Part shown: positions 24,582-33,523 of the stretch, in pieces
Layout of the letters: every line of letters starts with the position of its first letter
Position numbering within the stretch: position 1 is the stretch's first letter
Assembly (NCBI RefSeq): GCF_042140245.1
Contig: NZ_CP159483.1
Location: 1,674,001-1,738,000 of the forward strand
DNA from: MH13 sp042140245
Lineage (GTDB): Bacteria > Pseudomonadota > Alphaproteobacteria > Rhizobiales > MH13
DNA: 64,000 bases
Direction: 5' to 3'
The notes under the pieces: model-generated
Seen by the model: the letters and a program-made list of their open reading frames with translations, nothing else
Database searches by the model: none
Told to the model about the DNA's origin: nothing
Program-made: the position numbers and the translations under genes

Positions 24582-27395
24582 ATGGATGACCTACTTCTAG
24601 AATTCTTGACCGAAACCAATGAAAGCCTCGACGTGGTCGACGTTGAGCTGGTCAAGTTTGAACAAGATCCGAACAATGCGCAGATCTTGGACAATATTTT
24701 CCGTCTTGTTCACACCATCAAAGGCACCTGTGGCTTCTTGGGCTTGCCACGATTGGAAAGCCTGGCCCACGCCGCTGAAACCCTAATGGGCAAATACCGT
24801 GATGGTTGCCCCGTCACGACTGAGGGCGTCAGCCTTATTCTTCTCTCCATTGATCGCCTGAAAGCCATCTTGGCTGATCTTGAGGCCAGCGGCAGTGAGC
24901 CATCTGGCGATGATCAGGACTTGATCAGCGAGTTGGAACGGATGGCGATTGCGGCGGACAATCCTGAAGCGGCCGCTGCTGAAGAGGTGGCTGCTGAGCC
25001 GGAGCCTGAGCCCGAGCCAGAACCTGAAGAAGAACGTGAAGTGCGCGTCGGCGAGGTCCCGCTGGATGAGCTGGATCGCATCTTCAATGAGACCGAAAGC
25101 GACTATGACGCTGAGGCTGCTGCCAAGCAGCAGATGGAAGAGGCGCTGGCTGAGGTGAAAGCCGCTGGCGGTGCACCAGCTGAAGCCTCCGCTCCTACTG
25201 AGGAAGACAAAGCCCCCGAGCCAGTGAAGGCGGAAGCGCCTAAAGCGGACGCAAAATCAGCACCTGCCAAGCCAGCAGCCAAGAAGGCTGAGGCTAAGCC
25301 AGGTTCTGCCGCAGAAGCCAAACCTGCTGGTGAAAAATCTCTTGCTGCCCAGTCCATCCGTGTATCGGTGGACACGTTGGAAAACCTGATGACGATGGTT
25401 TCGGAACTGGTGCTCACGCGCAACCAGCTTCTGGAAATCGTGCGCCGTCACGAGGACTCTGAATTCAAAGTGCCATTGCAGCGCCTGTCGAACGTGACAG
25501 CCGAGCTGCAAGAAGGCGTCATGAAGACGCGTATGCAGCCGATTGGGAATGCGTGGCAGAAGTTGCCTCGTATTGTCCGCGATCTGGCCGGTGAACTTGG
25601 CAAAGACATCGAACTGGAAATGGTTGGCGCGGAAACCGAGCTCGACCGTCAGGTTCTCGATCTCATCAAAGACCCGCTGACCCACATGGTGCGCAACTCG
25701 GCCGATCACGGACTTGAGATGCCCGCCGACCGTGCGGCCATCGGCAAGCCCGAAAAAGGCACCATTAAGCTTTCAGCCTATCATGAAGGCGGCCACATCA
25801 TCATCGAGATTGCCGATGATGGTAAGGGGTTGCCGACCGAGCTTCTGAAAAACAAAGCGATCGACAATGAGCTTTACACCGAAGCTGAAATCGAGCGCAT
25901 GTCGGAAGCGCAGATTCACAAACTCATCTTCCATCCAGGCCTTTCAACAGCTGCTAAGGTGACCAATGTCTCCGGTCGCGGTGTGGGCATGGATGTTGTG
26001 CGCACAAACATTGAAGCGATCGGTGGCACCATCGACCTGAAGAGCAAGGAAGGCTCTGGAACGGTCGTGATGATCAAGATCCCGCTGACGCTGGCGATTG
26101 TATCAACATTGATTGTGGAGTCTTCAGGCGAACGCTTTGCCATTCCGCAGCTCGCCGTTGTTGAGCTGGTCCGAGCGCAAAAAGACTCCGAACACAAGAT
26201 CGAGACAATCCGCAACACGCCGGTTCTGCGTCTGCGTGACAAGCTGTTGCCGCTCTCCCCGCTCTCGCATCTGCTGGGTGCGGAAAGCTCCAACGATAGC
26301 GACGCAATCGGTGAAGAAGGCTTCATCGTCGTCATGCAGGTTGGCAATCAGACGTTTGGCCTTGTGGTTGATGCGGTGTTCCACACCGAAGAGATCGTGG
26401 TCAAACCGATGTCTTCGATGCTGCGGCATCTGGCAATGTTCTCCGGCAACACCATTCTGGGTGACGGTTCGGTGATCATGATCCTCGACCCCAACGGCAT
26501 CGCGAACGCCATCGGGTCTGCCATTGACAGCGAAGTGGCCGAGCAGGCCAAGACCGAAGAGAAGATCGTCACATCCAACGAAGCTGATCCGGTGTCGTTG
26601 CTGGTCTTCCGCGCCGGGGGTGAGGAACCCAAGGCCGTTATGTTGTCGCTGGTCACACGTCTTGAAGACATCCAGACCGAAGCCATCGAGCATGCCAATG
26701 ATCGTGACCTGGTTCAGTATCGCGGCAGCCTGATGCCGTTGGTGAAGGTGCATGATGATATGCAGCTTCGCGATAAGGGCACCCAGCCGATGCTGGTGTT
26801 TGCCGACGAGCATCGCTCCATGGGGCTGATGGTCGATGAGATTGTCGATATCGTTGAAGAGGTTCTCGATATCGAAGTGACGTCTGACAAACCGGGTGTT
26901 CTTGGCTCTGCCGTCATCAAAGGTAAGGCCACAGAAGTGATCGACGTTGGCTACTTCATGCCGCTGGCGTTCGATGACTGGTTCATGATGAAGGATGTTG
27001 GCTCAGCTCAAGAGAACTTTGATGTTCTGCTGGTCGATGATTCCACCTTCTTCCGCAACATGTTGGGGCCGGTTCTGCGATCAGCTGGTTACAGTGTGAC
27101 CACCTGTGAGGACGCACAAGAAGCGCTTGAGTTGCTCGAAGATGGGCGCCGGTTTGACGCTATCGTCTCCGATATCGAGATGCCTGGCCTGTCCGGTTAC
27201 GAATTCACAACGCAAGTGCGCAAGGATGCGCGCTACGCTGACACCCCGATCATCGCGATGTCGGCGCACGCCACGCCAGCGGCCATTGAAAAGGGCCGTG
27301 AAGCGGGCTTCTCCGACTATGTGGCTAAGTTCGACCGCACCGGTCTGATTGCCGCGATTAAAGAACAAACCAGTGAAGTGGAGTTGGCGGCATGA
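24582..27395 (+). CDS. cheA: Hybrid chemotaxis histidine kinase CheA with C-terminal receiver
   Basis: 937 residues, longer than classical CheA (~650). Order: HPt domain (1-105, phospho-His44 in 'LVHTIKGTCGFLG'); acidic then Pro/Ala/Lys-rich linker (about 125-255) with no obvious P2 domain; dimerisation helices; HATPase with N-box 'MVRNSADHGLEMP', G1 'IADDGKGLP' and G2 'GRGVGMDVV'; a CheW-like domain; a second, more divergent CheW-like segment ('PVSLLVFRAGGEEPKAVMLSLVTRLEDIQTEAIE'); and a receiver with phosphoacceptor Asp864. ATG 24582 matches known N-termini; the frame is open further upstream. The fused receiver may act as a phosphate sink. It overlaps cheW by 4 bp. Confidence 0.96.
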   Translation: MDDLLLEFLTETNESLDVVDVELVKFEQDPNNAQILDNIFRLVHTIKGTCGFLGLPRLESLAHAAETLMGKYRDGCPVTTEGVSLILLSIDRLKAILADLEASGSEPSGDDQDLISELERMAIAADNPEAAAAEEVAAEPEPEPEPEPEEEREVRVGEVPLDELDRIFNETESDYDAEAAAKQQMEEALAEVKAAGGAPAEASAPTEEDKAPEPVKAEAPKADAKSAPAKPAAKKAEAKPGSAAEAKPAGEKSLAAQSIRVSVDTLENLMTMVSELVLTRNQLLEIVRRHEDSEFKVPLQRLSNVTAELQEGVMKTRMQPIGNAWQKLPRIVRDLAGELGKDIELEMVGAETELDRQVLDLIKDPLTHMVRNSADHGLEMPADRAAIGKPEKGTIKLSAYHEGGHIIIEIADDGKGLPTELLKNKAIDNELYTEAEIERMSEAQIHKLIFHPGLSTAAKVTNVSGRGVGMDVVRTNIEAIGGTIDLKSKEGSGTVVMIKIPLTLAIVSTLIVESSGERFAIPQLAVVELVRAQKDSEHKIETIRNTPVLRLRDKLLPLSPLSHLLGAESSNDSDAIGEEGFIVVMQVGNQTFGLVVDAVFHTEEIVVKPMSSMLRHLAMFSGNTILGDGSVIMILDPNGIANAIGSAIDSEVAEQAKTEEKIVTSNEADPVSLLVFRAGGEEPKAVMLSLVTRLEDIQTEAIEHANDRDLVQYRGSLMPLVKVHDDMQLRDKGTQPMLVFADEHRSMGLMVDEIVDIVEEVLDIEVTSDKPGVLGSAVIKGKATEVIDVGYFMPLAFDDWFMMKDVGSAQENFDVLLVDDSTFFRNMLGPVLRSAGYSVTTCEDAQEALELLEDGRRFDAIVSDIEMPGLSGYEFTTQVRKDARYADTPIIAMSAHATPAAIEKGREAGFSDYVAKFDRTGLIAAIKEQTSEVELAA

Positions 27396-27901
27396 GCGCC
27401 ATTCGTGATGCAAACAACGATGACAGCCGGATCGCCTCTGGCCTCGATGTGCTGTCAAAAGATGTCACCCAATATGTGACGGTTTATATTGCCGATCAGC
27501 TGTTCGGTCTTCCTATCAGCCGTGTGCACGATGTGTTCACACCCGATGCGATGACGCCGGTACCGCTGTCCGACAAAGAAGTCGCAGGCGTCTTAAACCT
27601 GCGTGGCCGGATCGTCACCGCGATTGATATGCGCTGGAAGCTTGATCTGCCGCAGCCCGACGAGACGATGAACCGTATGGCGGTTGGCATTGACTACAAA
27701 GGCGAAAGCTACGGCCTGATCATCGATCGGGTTGGTGAGGTGCTCAATCTACCGATGGGTGAACGCGAGCCCAATCCGGTGAACCTTGATCCACGTTGGT
27801 CTGCGATTTCTGCAGGCGTTCACCGTTTGGAAGGAACGCTGATGGTAATCCTGGATGTAGACAGCGTGCTGCAGTCGATGAGTGTCAGCGCCGCTGCATA
27901 A
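27392..27901 (+). CDS. cheW: Chemotaxis coupling protein CheW
   Basis: 169 residues. One CheW/SH3-like domain (about 25-165): 'YVTVYIADQLFGLPISRVHDVFTPDAMTPVPLSDKEVAGVLNLRGRIVTAIDMRWKLDLP' and 'GLIIDRVGEVLNLP'. It links CheA to methyl-accepting receptors at the inner membrane. Start overlaps the cheA stop (ATGA), so translation is coupled. No receptor gene is in the window. Confidence 0.95.
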   Translation: MSAIRDANNDDSRIASGLDVLSKDVTQYVTVYIADQLFGLPISRVHDVFTPDAMTPVPLSDKEVAGVLNLRGRIVTAIDMRWKLDLPQPDETMNRMAVGIDYKGESYGLIIDRVGEVLNLPMGEREPNPVNLDPRWSAISAGVHRLEGTLMVILDVDSVLQSMSVSAAA

Positions 27902-27952
27902 GCGATTCCCCGATGCGGGACTTAAGACCGGTTCTTGAAAGGACAGTTCGCA

Positions 27953-28318
27953 ATGAAAACCTGCCTGGTTGTTGATGATTCCAGTGTCATCCGAAAAGTC
28001 GCGCGACGCATTTTGGAAGACCTTCAGTTCGAAGTTTGGGAGGCTGTGGATGGCCAGGAGGCGCTTGAGAAGTGCCGCGAAGCCATGCCGGACTCCATCT
28101 TCTTGGACTGGAACATGCCGGTGATGGATGGACTTGAGTTTCTTAAGTTGCTGCGTGCGGAAGATGGCGGCAACGAGCCAAAAGTGGTGTTCTGCACCAC
28201 CGAAAATGATGTTGCTCACATCGCCAAAGCGATGCGCGCCGGTGCCAACGAGTACATCATGAAGCCGTTTGACCGTGAAATTGTCGAAGCGAAGTTCGCT
28301 GAAGTTGGCTTGACCTAG
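27953..28318 (+). CDS. cheY: Chemotaxis response regulator CheY
   Basis: 121 residues, a bare receiver domain: 'MKTCLVVDDSSVIRKVARRILEDLQFEVWEAVDGQEALEKC', phosphoacceptor in 'SIFLDWNMPVMDGLEFLKLLR', switch region 'VVFCTTENDVAHIAKAMRAGANEYIMKPFDREIV'. Phosphorylated by CheA, it would bind the FliM/FliN switch; fliN is in this window. GGA lies 10 nt before ATG 27953; a TTG 18 bp earlier is less likely. Gap of 51 bp from cheW. Confidence 0.94.
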   Translation: MKTCLVVDDSSVIRKVARRILEDLQFEVWEAVDGQEALEKCREAMPDSIFLDWNMPVMDGLEFLKLLRAEDGGNEPKVVFCTTENDVAHIAKAMRAGANEYIMKPFDREIVEAKFAEVGLT

Positions 28319-28407
28319 GCTTTAGGTGTCGGCCTCGACGTCTGTCTCGAATTTACTAGTTTCCAACCGCGCCCATGCGCGCGGACCCTCTTGCTAGAGT
28401 GACGCTT

Positions 28408-29565
28408 ATGTCCGCAGCTACCGCCCATCAACAAAAACCAATCACCGACCCTGTTCGGGTGATGGTCGTCGATGACTCTGTCGTCGCGCGTGGGTTGATG
28501 GCCCGTTGGATTGATGAAGACCCAGCGCTTGCCGTGGTCGGTACGTTGCGCACCGGCAAACTGGCTGTTGAGCAGATTGAAAAGCTTGAGCCCGATGTGG
28601 TGGTGCTCGATATCGAGATGCCTGAGATGGATGGGCTGACGGCCTTGCCATTGCTGCTCAAGGCGCGCCCTGGTGTTCAGGTTGTCATGGCTTCGACGCT
28701 CACGCGGCGTAATGCTGAAATCTCCCTGAAAGCTTTGTCGCTTGGTGCTGCTGACTACGTACCCAAACCGGAAAGCAACTCAGGTGTATCGACCAGCCCA
28801 GAGTTCAAACGGGATCTTGTTGCCAAGGTGATTGCCCTTGGTGCGCGCGGCCAGACCACCGCCCGTTCACCACAGATTTCCCGTCCTGATGCGCCGGTCA
28901 AAGTCGTCAGCAAAGCTGCGCCTTCCTTGGTGACGAAAGCGACCGTTTCCGCCGGTGATATGCGCCGTTGGTCATCCAGTGTGCCGCGCATCTTGGCGAT
29001 TGGTTCATCAACTGGTGGCCCGCAAGCGCTGACAAAGTTTTTTGAAACCGTTGGCCCATCGGCAACGCGTGTGCCGATCGTGGTTACACAGCACATGCCG
29101 GCAACGTTCACTGCTATTTTGGCTGAAAATCTTGGCAAAGCTGCCGGCCTTCCCTCCGCTGAAGGTCGTGACGGTGATGTCTTGAAGCCCGGACACATCT
29201 ATGTGGCCCCTGGCGGCAAGCACATGATCGTCAAATCGGCAGCTGAGGGTGCGAAAATTGCGCTCACCGATGGTCCGCCGGTCAATTTTTGTAAGCCGGC
29301 CGTTGACCCGTTGTTTGACTCCCTTGCCGAGGTTTTCGGCCCAGCCGTCTTGGCTGCTGTGCTGACAGGCATGGGCAATGATGGTGGCAAAGGCGCGGTG
29401 CGGATCAGTGATGCAGGCGGTAGCGTTGTTGCTCAGGATGAAGCGACATCCGTCGTTTGGGGCATGCCGCAGGCCGTTGTTCAGAACAAAGCGTGTTGTG
29501 CAGTCCTGCCATTGGACTTGCTTGCTGGCAAAGTTGCCAAACTGTTGAAAGGGGAGCGCCCATGA
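28408..29565 (+). CDS. cheB: Chemotaxis methylesterase CheB
   Basis: 385 residues. Receiver domain (about 15-135) with phosphoacceptor Asp68 in 'VVVLDIEMPEMDGL', a linker, then the methylesterase domain with the full triad: Ser201 ('AIGSSTGGPQAL'), His229 ('VVTQHMPATFTAIL') and Asp325 ('LTGMGNDGGKGA'). It removes methyl or amide groups from chemoreceptors. ATG 28408 (GAG-type ribosome site about 6 nt upstream) is chosen over an in-frame ATG at 28375. The stop overlaps cheR (ATGA). Confidence 0.96.
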   Translation: MSAATAHQQKPITDPVRVMVVDDSVVARGLMARWIDEDPALAVVGTLRTGKLAVEQIEKLEPDVVVLDIEMPEMDGLTALPLLLKARPGVQVVMASTLTRRNAEISLKALSLGAADYVPKPESNSGVSTSPEFKRDLVAKVIALGARGQTTARSPQISRPDAPVKVVSKAAPSLVTKATVSAGDMRRWSSSVPRILAIGSSTGGPQALTKFFETVGPSATRVPIVVTQHMPATFTAILAENLGKAAGLPSAEGRDGDVLKPGHIYVAPGGKHMIVKSAAEGAKIALTDGPPVNFCKPAVDPLFDSLAEVFGPAVLAAVLTGMGNDGGKGAVRISDAGGSVVAQDEATSVVWGMPQAVVQNKACCAVLPLDLLAGKVAKLLKGERP

Positions 29566-30422
29566 CACCGGCAGACTATGATTTTCTGCGGTCTTTCTTG
29601 AAAGAGCGCTCGGGCCTGATCCTGTCGAACGATAAGCAGTATCTGATCGAGAGCCGTTTGATGCCGGTTGCTCGGCAAGAGGGCCTGGACACTATCACCG
29701 CGCTCGTTGCCAAGCTCAAAACACCGCTTGGCCGTGTTGCAGGTGAGGCTGTCGTAGAAGCGATGACCACCAATGAAAGCTTCTTTTTCCGGGACAAAAC
29801 GCCGTTCGATCATTTTTCCAACGTGATGCTTCCCCAGATGATGGAAGCCCGTCGTACGCAGCGGAAAATTCGGATCTGGTGTGCGGCTGCCTCAACGGGT
29901 CAAGAGCCGTACTCTTTGGCCATGATCATCAAAGATATGGGGCTGAAGACGTCGGCCTACCGCTTCGACATTATTGGCACGGACATCTCGCGAGAGGTGC
30001 TTGAGCGTGCCAAGGTTGGCACCTACTCGCAGTTTGAGGTTCAGCGTGGTCTGCCTATCCAGATGCTGCTGAACCATTTCACCCAAAAGGGTGAAACGTG
30101 GGAAATCTCGCCTGCCATTCGGCAAATGGTGCAGTATCGCCCATTGAACCTATTCGATAGCTTCACCGCGCTTGGCACGTTTGATGTGGTGTTTATCCGC
30201 AACGTGCTGATCTATTTTGAGCAAGAGGCGAAGGTTGCCATTCTTGAGCGTGTTGCCAAGCAAATGGCGCCCGATGCTTACATGGTTCTGGGTGCTGCTG
30301 AGACGGTGGTTGGTTTGACCGATGCTTTCAAGGCTGTGCCTGGTAGTCGCGGTCTTTACCAACCCAATCCCGATTTCGTGGCTGGTTCTGTTTCACCGTT
30401 TGGCGCCCGCAAAACAGCTTAG
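29562..30422 (+). CDS. cheR: Chemotaxis methyltransferase CheR
   Basis: 286 residues. N-terminal helical receptor-binding domain ('DYDFLRSFLKERSGLILSNDKQYLIESRL'), then the SAM-binding domain: 'TTNESFFFRDKTPFDHF', 'IRIWCAAASTGQEPYSLAMI' (SAM loop), 'GTDISREVLERAKVGTYSQFEVQRGLP', 'FDVVFIRNVLIYFEQEAKVAILERVAKQMAPDAYMVLGAAETV'. It methylates receptor glutamates. It overlaps cheB by 4 bp and ends the operon at a strong terminator. Confidence 0.96.
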   Translation: MTPADYDFLRSFLKERSGLILSNDKQYLIESRLMPVARQEGLDTITALVAKLKTPLGRVAGEAVVEAMTTNESFFFRDKTPFDHFSNVMLPQMMEARRTQRKIRIWCAAASTGQEPYSLAMIIKDMGLKTSAYRFDIIGTDISREVLERAKVGTYSQFEVQRGLPIQMLLNHFTQKGETWEISPAIRQMVQYRPLNLFDSFTALGTFDVVFIRNVLIYFEQEAKVAILERVAKQMAPDAYMVLGAAETVVGLTDAFKAVPGSRGLYQPNPDFVAGSVSPFGARKTA

Positions 30423-30460
30423 GCCTTTGATCAAGATTTATACGACGCTTTGGCGCACAA

Positions 30461-30487
30461 AAAACCCGGCCTTTGGCCGGGTTTTTT
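30461..30487 (+). terminator. Terminator of the chemotaxis operon
   Basis: Perfect stem AAAACCCGGCC-TTT-GGCCGGGTTTT followed by further T, 39 bp after the cheR stop. The A-tract in front makes it able to work on both strands. Confidence 0.9.
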
Positions 30488-30593
30488 GTTGGGCTTTTGA
30501 TTTCTAACGTTGTGCTGGGGTCAACCTGACAGGGTGGTTGGTTTGGATTGCTGGTTTTCGTCAGCGCCGCAATTAGGGCTTATGCGCGCGCAA

Positions 30594-30627
30594 ACAAAAA
30601 ACGCCGCCCCGAAAAAAGGGACGGCGT
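30594..30627 (-). terminator. Terminator of ctrA
   Basis: On the minus strand ACGCCGTCCC pairs with GGGGCGGCGT (one mismatch) around a CTTTTTT loop, followed by a T-run (30600-30596). It lies 43 bp after the ctrA stop. Confidence 0.85.
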
Positions 30628-30669
30628 TTTCAAAACTGCTTGGCAAAAGGATTCTGGGCAGAGCCGCCT

Positions 30670-31371
30670 TTAAGCGCTTTGCTTCATCGTTGATTCATCA
30701 GGATCGCGCAGCACATAACCGCGGCCCCAAACGGTCTCGATGTAATTCGAACCGCCAGTGGCAGCTGCCAGCTTCTTGCGAAGTTTACAGATGAACACGT
30801 CGATGATTTTGAGTTCTGGCTCATCCATACCGCCATAAAGGTGGTTGAGGAACATTTCCTTGGTGAGCGTGGTGCCTTTGCGAAGCGAGAGCAGCTCCAG
30901 CATCTGGTATTCTTTGCCGGTCAGGTGAACACGCTGGCCGTCAACTTCAACGGTTTTGGTGTCCAGATTGACCGTAACATCACCCGTGGTGATGACCGAC
31001 TGAGCATGACCCTTGGACCGGCGCACAATGGCGTGGATGCGGGCAACCAGCTCGTCTTTATGAAATGGTTTGGTCAGATAGTCATCGGCACCGAAGCCGA
31101 GACCGCGAACCTTGTCCTCGATGCCTGCCAGACCGGACAGGATCAAGATCGGTGTCTTAACCTTTGCCAGGCGAAGCGTGCGAAGCACTTCGTACCCTGA
31201 CATGTCCGGGAGGTTCAAATCGAGGAGAATGATATCGTAATCGTAAAGTTTTCCGAGGTCGACGCCTTCTTCACCAAGGTCCGTCGTGTAGACATTAAAG
31301 GCCTCTGATTTCAGCATCAGTTCGATGCTTTCAGAGGTCGCCATGTCATCCTCGATTAGCAATACACGCAT
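30670..31371 (-). CDS. ctrA: Cell-cycle master response regulator CtrA
   Basis: 233 residues, standard length. Receiver 'MRVLLIEDDMATSESIELMLKSEAFNVYTTDLGEEGVDLGKLYDYDIILLDLNLPDMSGYEVLRTLRLAKVKTPILILSGL' with phosphoacceptor Asp51. The C-terminal OmpR-type winged helix is nearly invariant in CtrA ('LTGKEYQMLELLSLRKGTTLTKEMFLNHLYGGMDEPELKIIDVFICKLRKKL'). CtrA controls division, flagellar class II and DNA methylation genes and is fed by CckA-ChpT. It is divergent from fliI; a TTAA-N7-box 100 bp upstream suggests autoregulation. Genes for ChpT, SciP and several CtrA-box promoters lie in the same window. Confidence 0.97.
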   Translation of the reverse strand: MRVLLIEDDMATSESIELMLKSEAFNVYTTDLGEEGVDLGKLYDYDIILLDLNLPDMSGYEVLRTLRLAKVKTPILILSGLAGIEDKVRGLGFGADDYLTKPFHKDELVARIHAIVRRSKGHAQSVITTGDVTVNLDTKTVEVDGQRVHLTGKEYQMLELLSLRKGTTLTKEMFLNHLYGGMDEPELKIIDVFICKLRKKLAAATGGSNYIETVWGRGYVLRDPDESTMKQSA

Positions 31372-31470
31372 GCCAATCCCCTTTTGCCCTATCCTAGGTT
31401 TTCGCCGCTCGAAAACGCCAAACAACGAAGGGCTTCGTTCTGCCCCGTCGTTAACGCTAACCGTGAGTGG

Positions 31471-31485
31471 TAAGCGAAAGGTTAA
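31471..31485 (-). promoter_or_regulatory. CtrA-type box upstream of ctrA
   Basis: Minus strand TTAA-CCTTTCG-CTTA(CC), one mismatch from TTAA-N7-TTAA, 100 bp before the ctrA start and 160 bp before fliI. Another TTAA half-site is at 31451 and one at 31555. The gap also contains one GANTC site (31574-31578), the methylation target of CcrM. Confidence 0.5.
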
Positions 31486-31646
31486 GAAGACCTTCCACAG
31501 GACTGATTTACGCAACACTTTAGAAAGTATGCGGGGTGATTTGCCCGCGTTGCGTTAAGATTTACCAGACGGCGAATCAGCGATGCAACTGCTTTTGAAG
31601 GGCAAGTGATGGTTAGCGAGCCTATTACGGTACAAACAGGCGTTCC

Positions 31647-32972
31647 ATGCACGATCTAGCCGATCAGATCGACGATGTTCTCGATCGCGAGGTGTTCGGT
31701 CGTGTGACCGGTATCCAGGGGCTGTTGGTGGAAATCGCTGGCCCCCTTCATCTGTTGGCGGTTGGTTCACGTCTCTCCGTTGAGATCAGCGAGGACCGCT
31801 CGGTCTTGGTTGAAATTGTTGGCTTCAAGCCGGAGCGTGCGCTTTGTCTGCCCTATGATCCGCTCGATGGCATGCGCCTTGGGTGCCGTGCAGTGTTGGT
31901 GGCTTCGGAGGCGCAAGCCAAGCCTTCGCAAGCTTGGCTTGGTAGGGTGGTGGACGCCCTGGGTCGCCCCATCGATGGCAAAGGTTTGTTGCCCGCTGGC
32001 GCCAACGCCTTTGACTTGCGCGCTGCACCACCACCACCGGCCAGTCGCTCCCGTGTTGGCGGCCCACTGGACCTGGGTGTGCGGGCACTTAACACCTTCG
32101 TCACCTGCTGCGAGGGCCAGCGCCTTGGCATTTTTGCAGGCTCCGGTGTCGGAAAATCGGTGTTGATGTCGATGCTTGCCACCAACACTAAGGCTGATGT
32201 GGCGGTGATCGGCTTGATCGGTGAGCGTGGCCGAGAGTTGCAAGAGTTCATTGAAGACGACCTCGGTCCTGCGGGCATGAAACGCGCTGTTGTTGTCGTC
32301 GCAACATCGGATGAAAGCGCGCTGATGCGCCGTCAAGCGGCCTACATGGCGATGACAGTTTCAGAGTTTTTCCGCTCGCAGGGGAAGAATGTCTTGCTGA
32401 TGATGGACAGCGTGACCCGTTTTGCCATGGCGCAACGTGAGATCGGCTTGGCTGGTGGTGAGCCGCCGACCACCAAAGGGTACACGCCGACGGTGTTCAC
32501 CGAACTACCCCGCCTTCTGGAGCGTGCGGGTCCAGGTCTCAAGGGCGAGGGCACCACGACGGGGCTCTTCACGGTGCTGGTGGAGGGTGATGACCACAAT
32601 GAGCCTGTGGCAGATGCCGTTAGGTCAATTCTTGATGGTCATATTGTCATGGAGCGTGCCATTGCGGAACGCGGCCGGTATCCGGCCATCAACATTCTTA
32701 AATCAGTTTCACGCACAATGCCTGGGTGTGTGCCGGAACGTGCGCGCGAAACGGTTCGCCGTGCTCGCGCTTTGTTAAGCTCTTTCGGCGATATGGAAGA
32801 ACTGATCCGTTTGGGCGCTTATCGCCAAGGGTCGGACAGCGTTGTTGATGAGGCCATTGCCCTCAACCCGCAGCTGGAGGCGTTTTTGAGCCAGCAAAAG
32901 GGTGAAGCAACATCGCTAGACGAAGGATATGAGGCTCTCGCCCGCATTTTGGATGGAGAGCCTGACGCGTGA
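31647..32972 (+). CDS. fliI: Flagellum-specific ATPase FliI
   Basis: 441 residues. The Walker A motif AGSGVGKS is at 164-171; Walker B region 'NVLLMMDSVTRFAMAQREIGLA' and 'GEPPTTKGYTPTVFTELPRLLERAG' follow, as in type III secretion ATPases. N-terminal beta domain 'VFGRVTGIQGLLVEIAGPLHLLAVGSRLSVE'. FliI energises export of flagellar subunits with FliH and FliJ; fliJ follows after 16 bp, fliH is 10 kb away. The promoter shares the 275-bp gap with ctrA. Confidence 0.97.
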   Translation: MHDLADQIDDVLDREVFGRVTGIQGLLVEIAGPLHLLAVGSRLSVEISEDRSVLVEIVGFKPERALCLPYDPLDGMRLGCRAVLVASEAQAKPSQAWLGRVVDALGRPIDGKGLLPAGANAFDLRAAPPPPASRSRVGGPLDLGVRALNTFVTCCEGQRLGIFAGSGVGKSVLMSMLATNTKADVAVIGLIGERGRELQEFIEDDLGPAGMKRAVVVVATSDESALMRRQAAYMAMTVSEFFRSQGKNVLLMMDSVTRFAMAQREIGLAGGEPPTTKGYTPTVFTELPRLLERAGPGLKGEGTTTGLFTVLVEGDDHNEPVADAVRSILDGHIVMERAIAERGRYPAINILKSVSRTMPGCVPERARETVRRARALLSSFGDMEELIRLGAYRQGSDSVVDEAIALNPQLEAFLSQQKGEATSLDEGYEALARILDGEPDA

Positions 32973-32988
32973 TTGGGAGTATTGAGTC

Positions 32989-33411
32989 ATGAAGTCGCGT
33001 GAAAGCCTGATCCGCCTGAAGCGGTATCAAGTTGATGAAAAGCGCCGCCAGGTGAGCCAGATCGAAGCCATGATGGCTGATTTCGAGCGCATGGCGAGCG
33101 AGCTGGATCGAGAAGTGTCGATCGAGCAAGAGAAGGCCGGTATTACAGATACGGGCCACTACGCCTATCCAAACTATGCCAAGGCCGCAGCCCAGCGCCG
33201 CGATAACCTGCGCGAGTCCGCTGACAATCTGCGTGGTCAGCTTGAAGCTGCTCAAGATGAGCTGGCCGAAGCGGTGGAAGACCTGAAAAAGGTGGAACTG
33301 CTTGAAGAGCGCGATCAGGAAGCCCAGCGCGTGACGATGGCAACCCGCGAACAAGCTGAGCTTGAAGAGTTAAGCCAAGCCCGCCGCTCGCGCGGTGGCA
33401 TGATCGGCTGA
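32989..33411 (+). CDS. fliJ: Flagellar export protein FliJ
   Basis: 140 residues, entirely helical with antiparallel coiled-coil character ('RESLIRLKRYQVDEKRRQVSQIEAMMADFERMASELDREVSIEQEKAG' and 'EELAEAVEDLKKVELLEERDQEAQRV'-type heptads). Length, composition and position 16 bp after fliI support FliJ, the central stalk of the export ATPase ring. A terminator follows. Confidence 0.88.
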   Translation: MKSRESLIRLKRYQVDEKRRQVSQIEAMMADFERMASELDREVSIEQEKAGITDTGHYAYPNYAKAAAQRRDNLRESADNLRGQLEAAQDELAEAVEDLKKVELLEERDQEAQRVTMATREQAELEELSQARRSRGGMIG

Positions 33412-33437
33412 TCAAGAATGCCGAATTGAGAGAGTAC

Positions 33438-33466
33438 AAGGCCCGGCCATGTGCTGGGCCTTTTTC
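33438..33466 (+). terminator. Terminator of fliI-fliJ
   Basis: AAGGCCC (33438-33444) pairs with GGGCCTT (33456-33462), then TTTTT, 27 bp after the fliJ stop. Confidence 0.85.
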
Positions 33467-33523
33467 TTGACCCGACCAATCTGTTCAGACTACCCCTAAG
33501 CTTTCTATGGCGTGGGTGAGAGC

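Noticed and set aside
30488..30595. A small gene between cheR and ctrA
   Set aside because: The short frame at 30510-30794 runs through two terminators and into ctrA on the opposite strand; no support.
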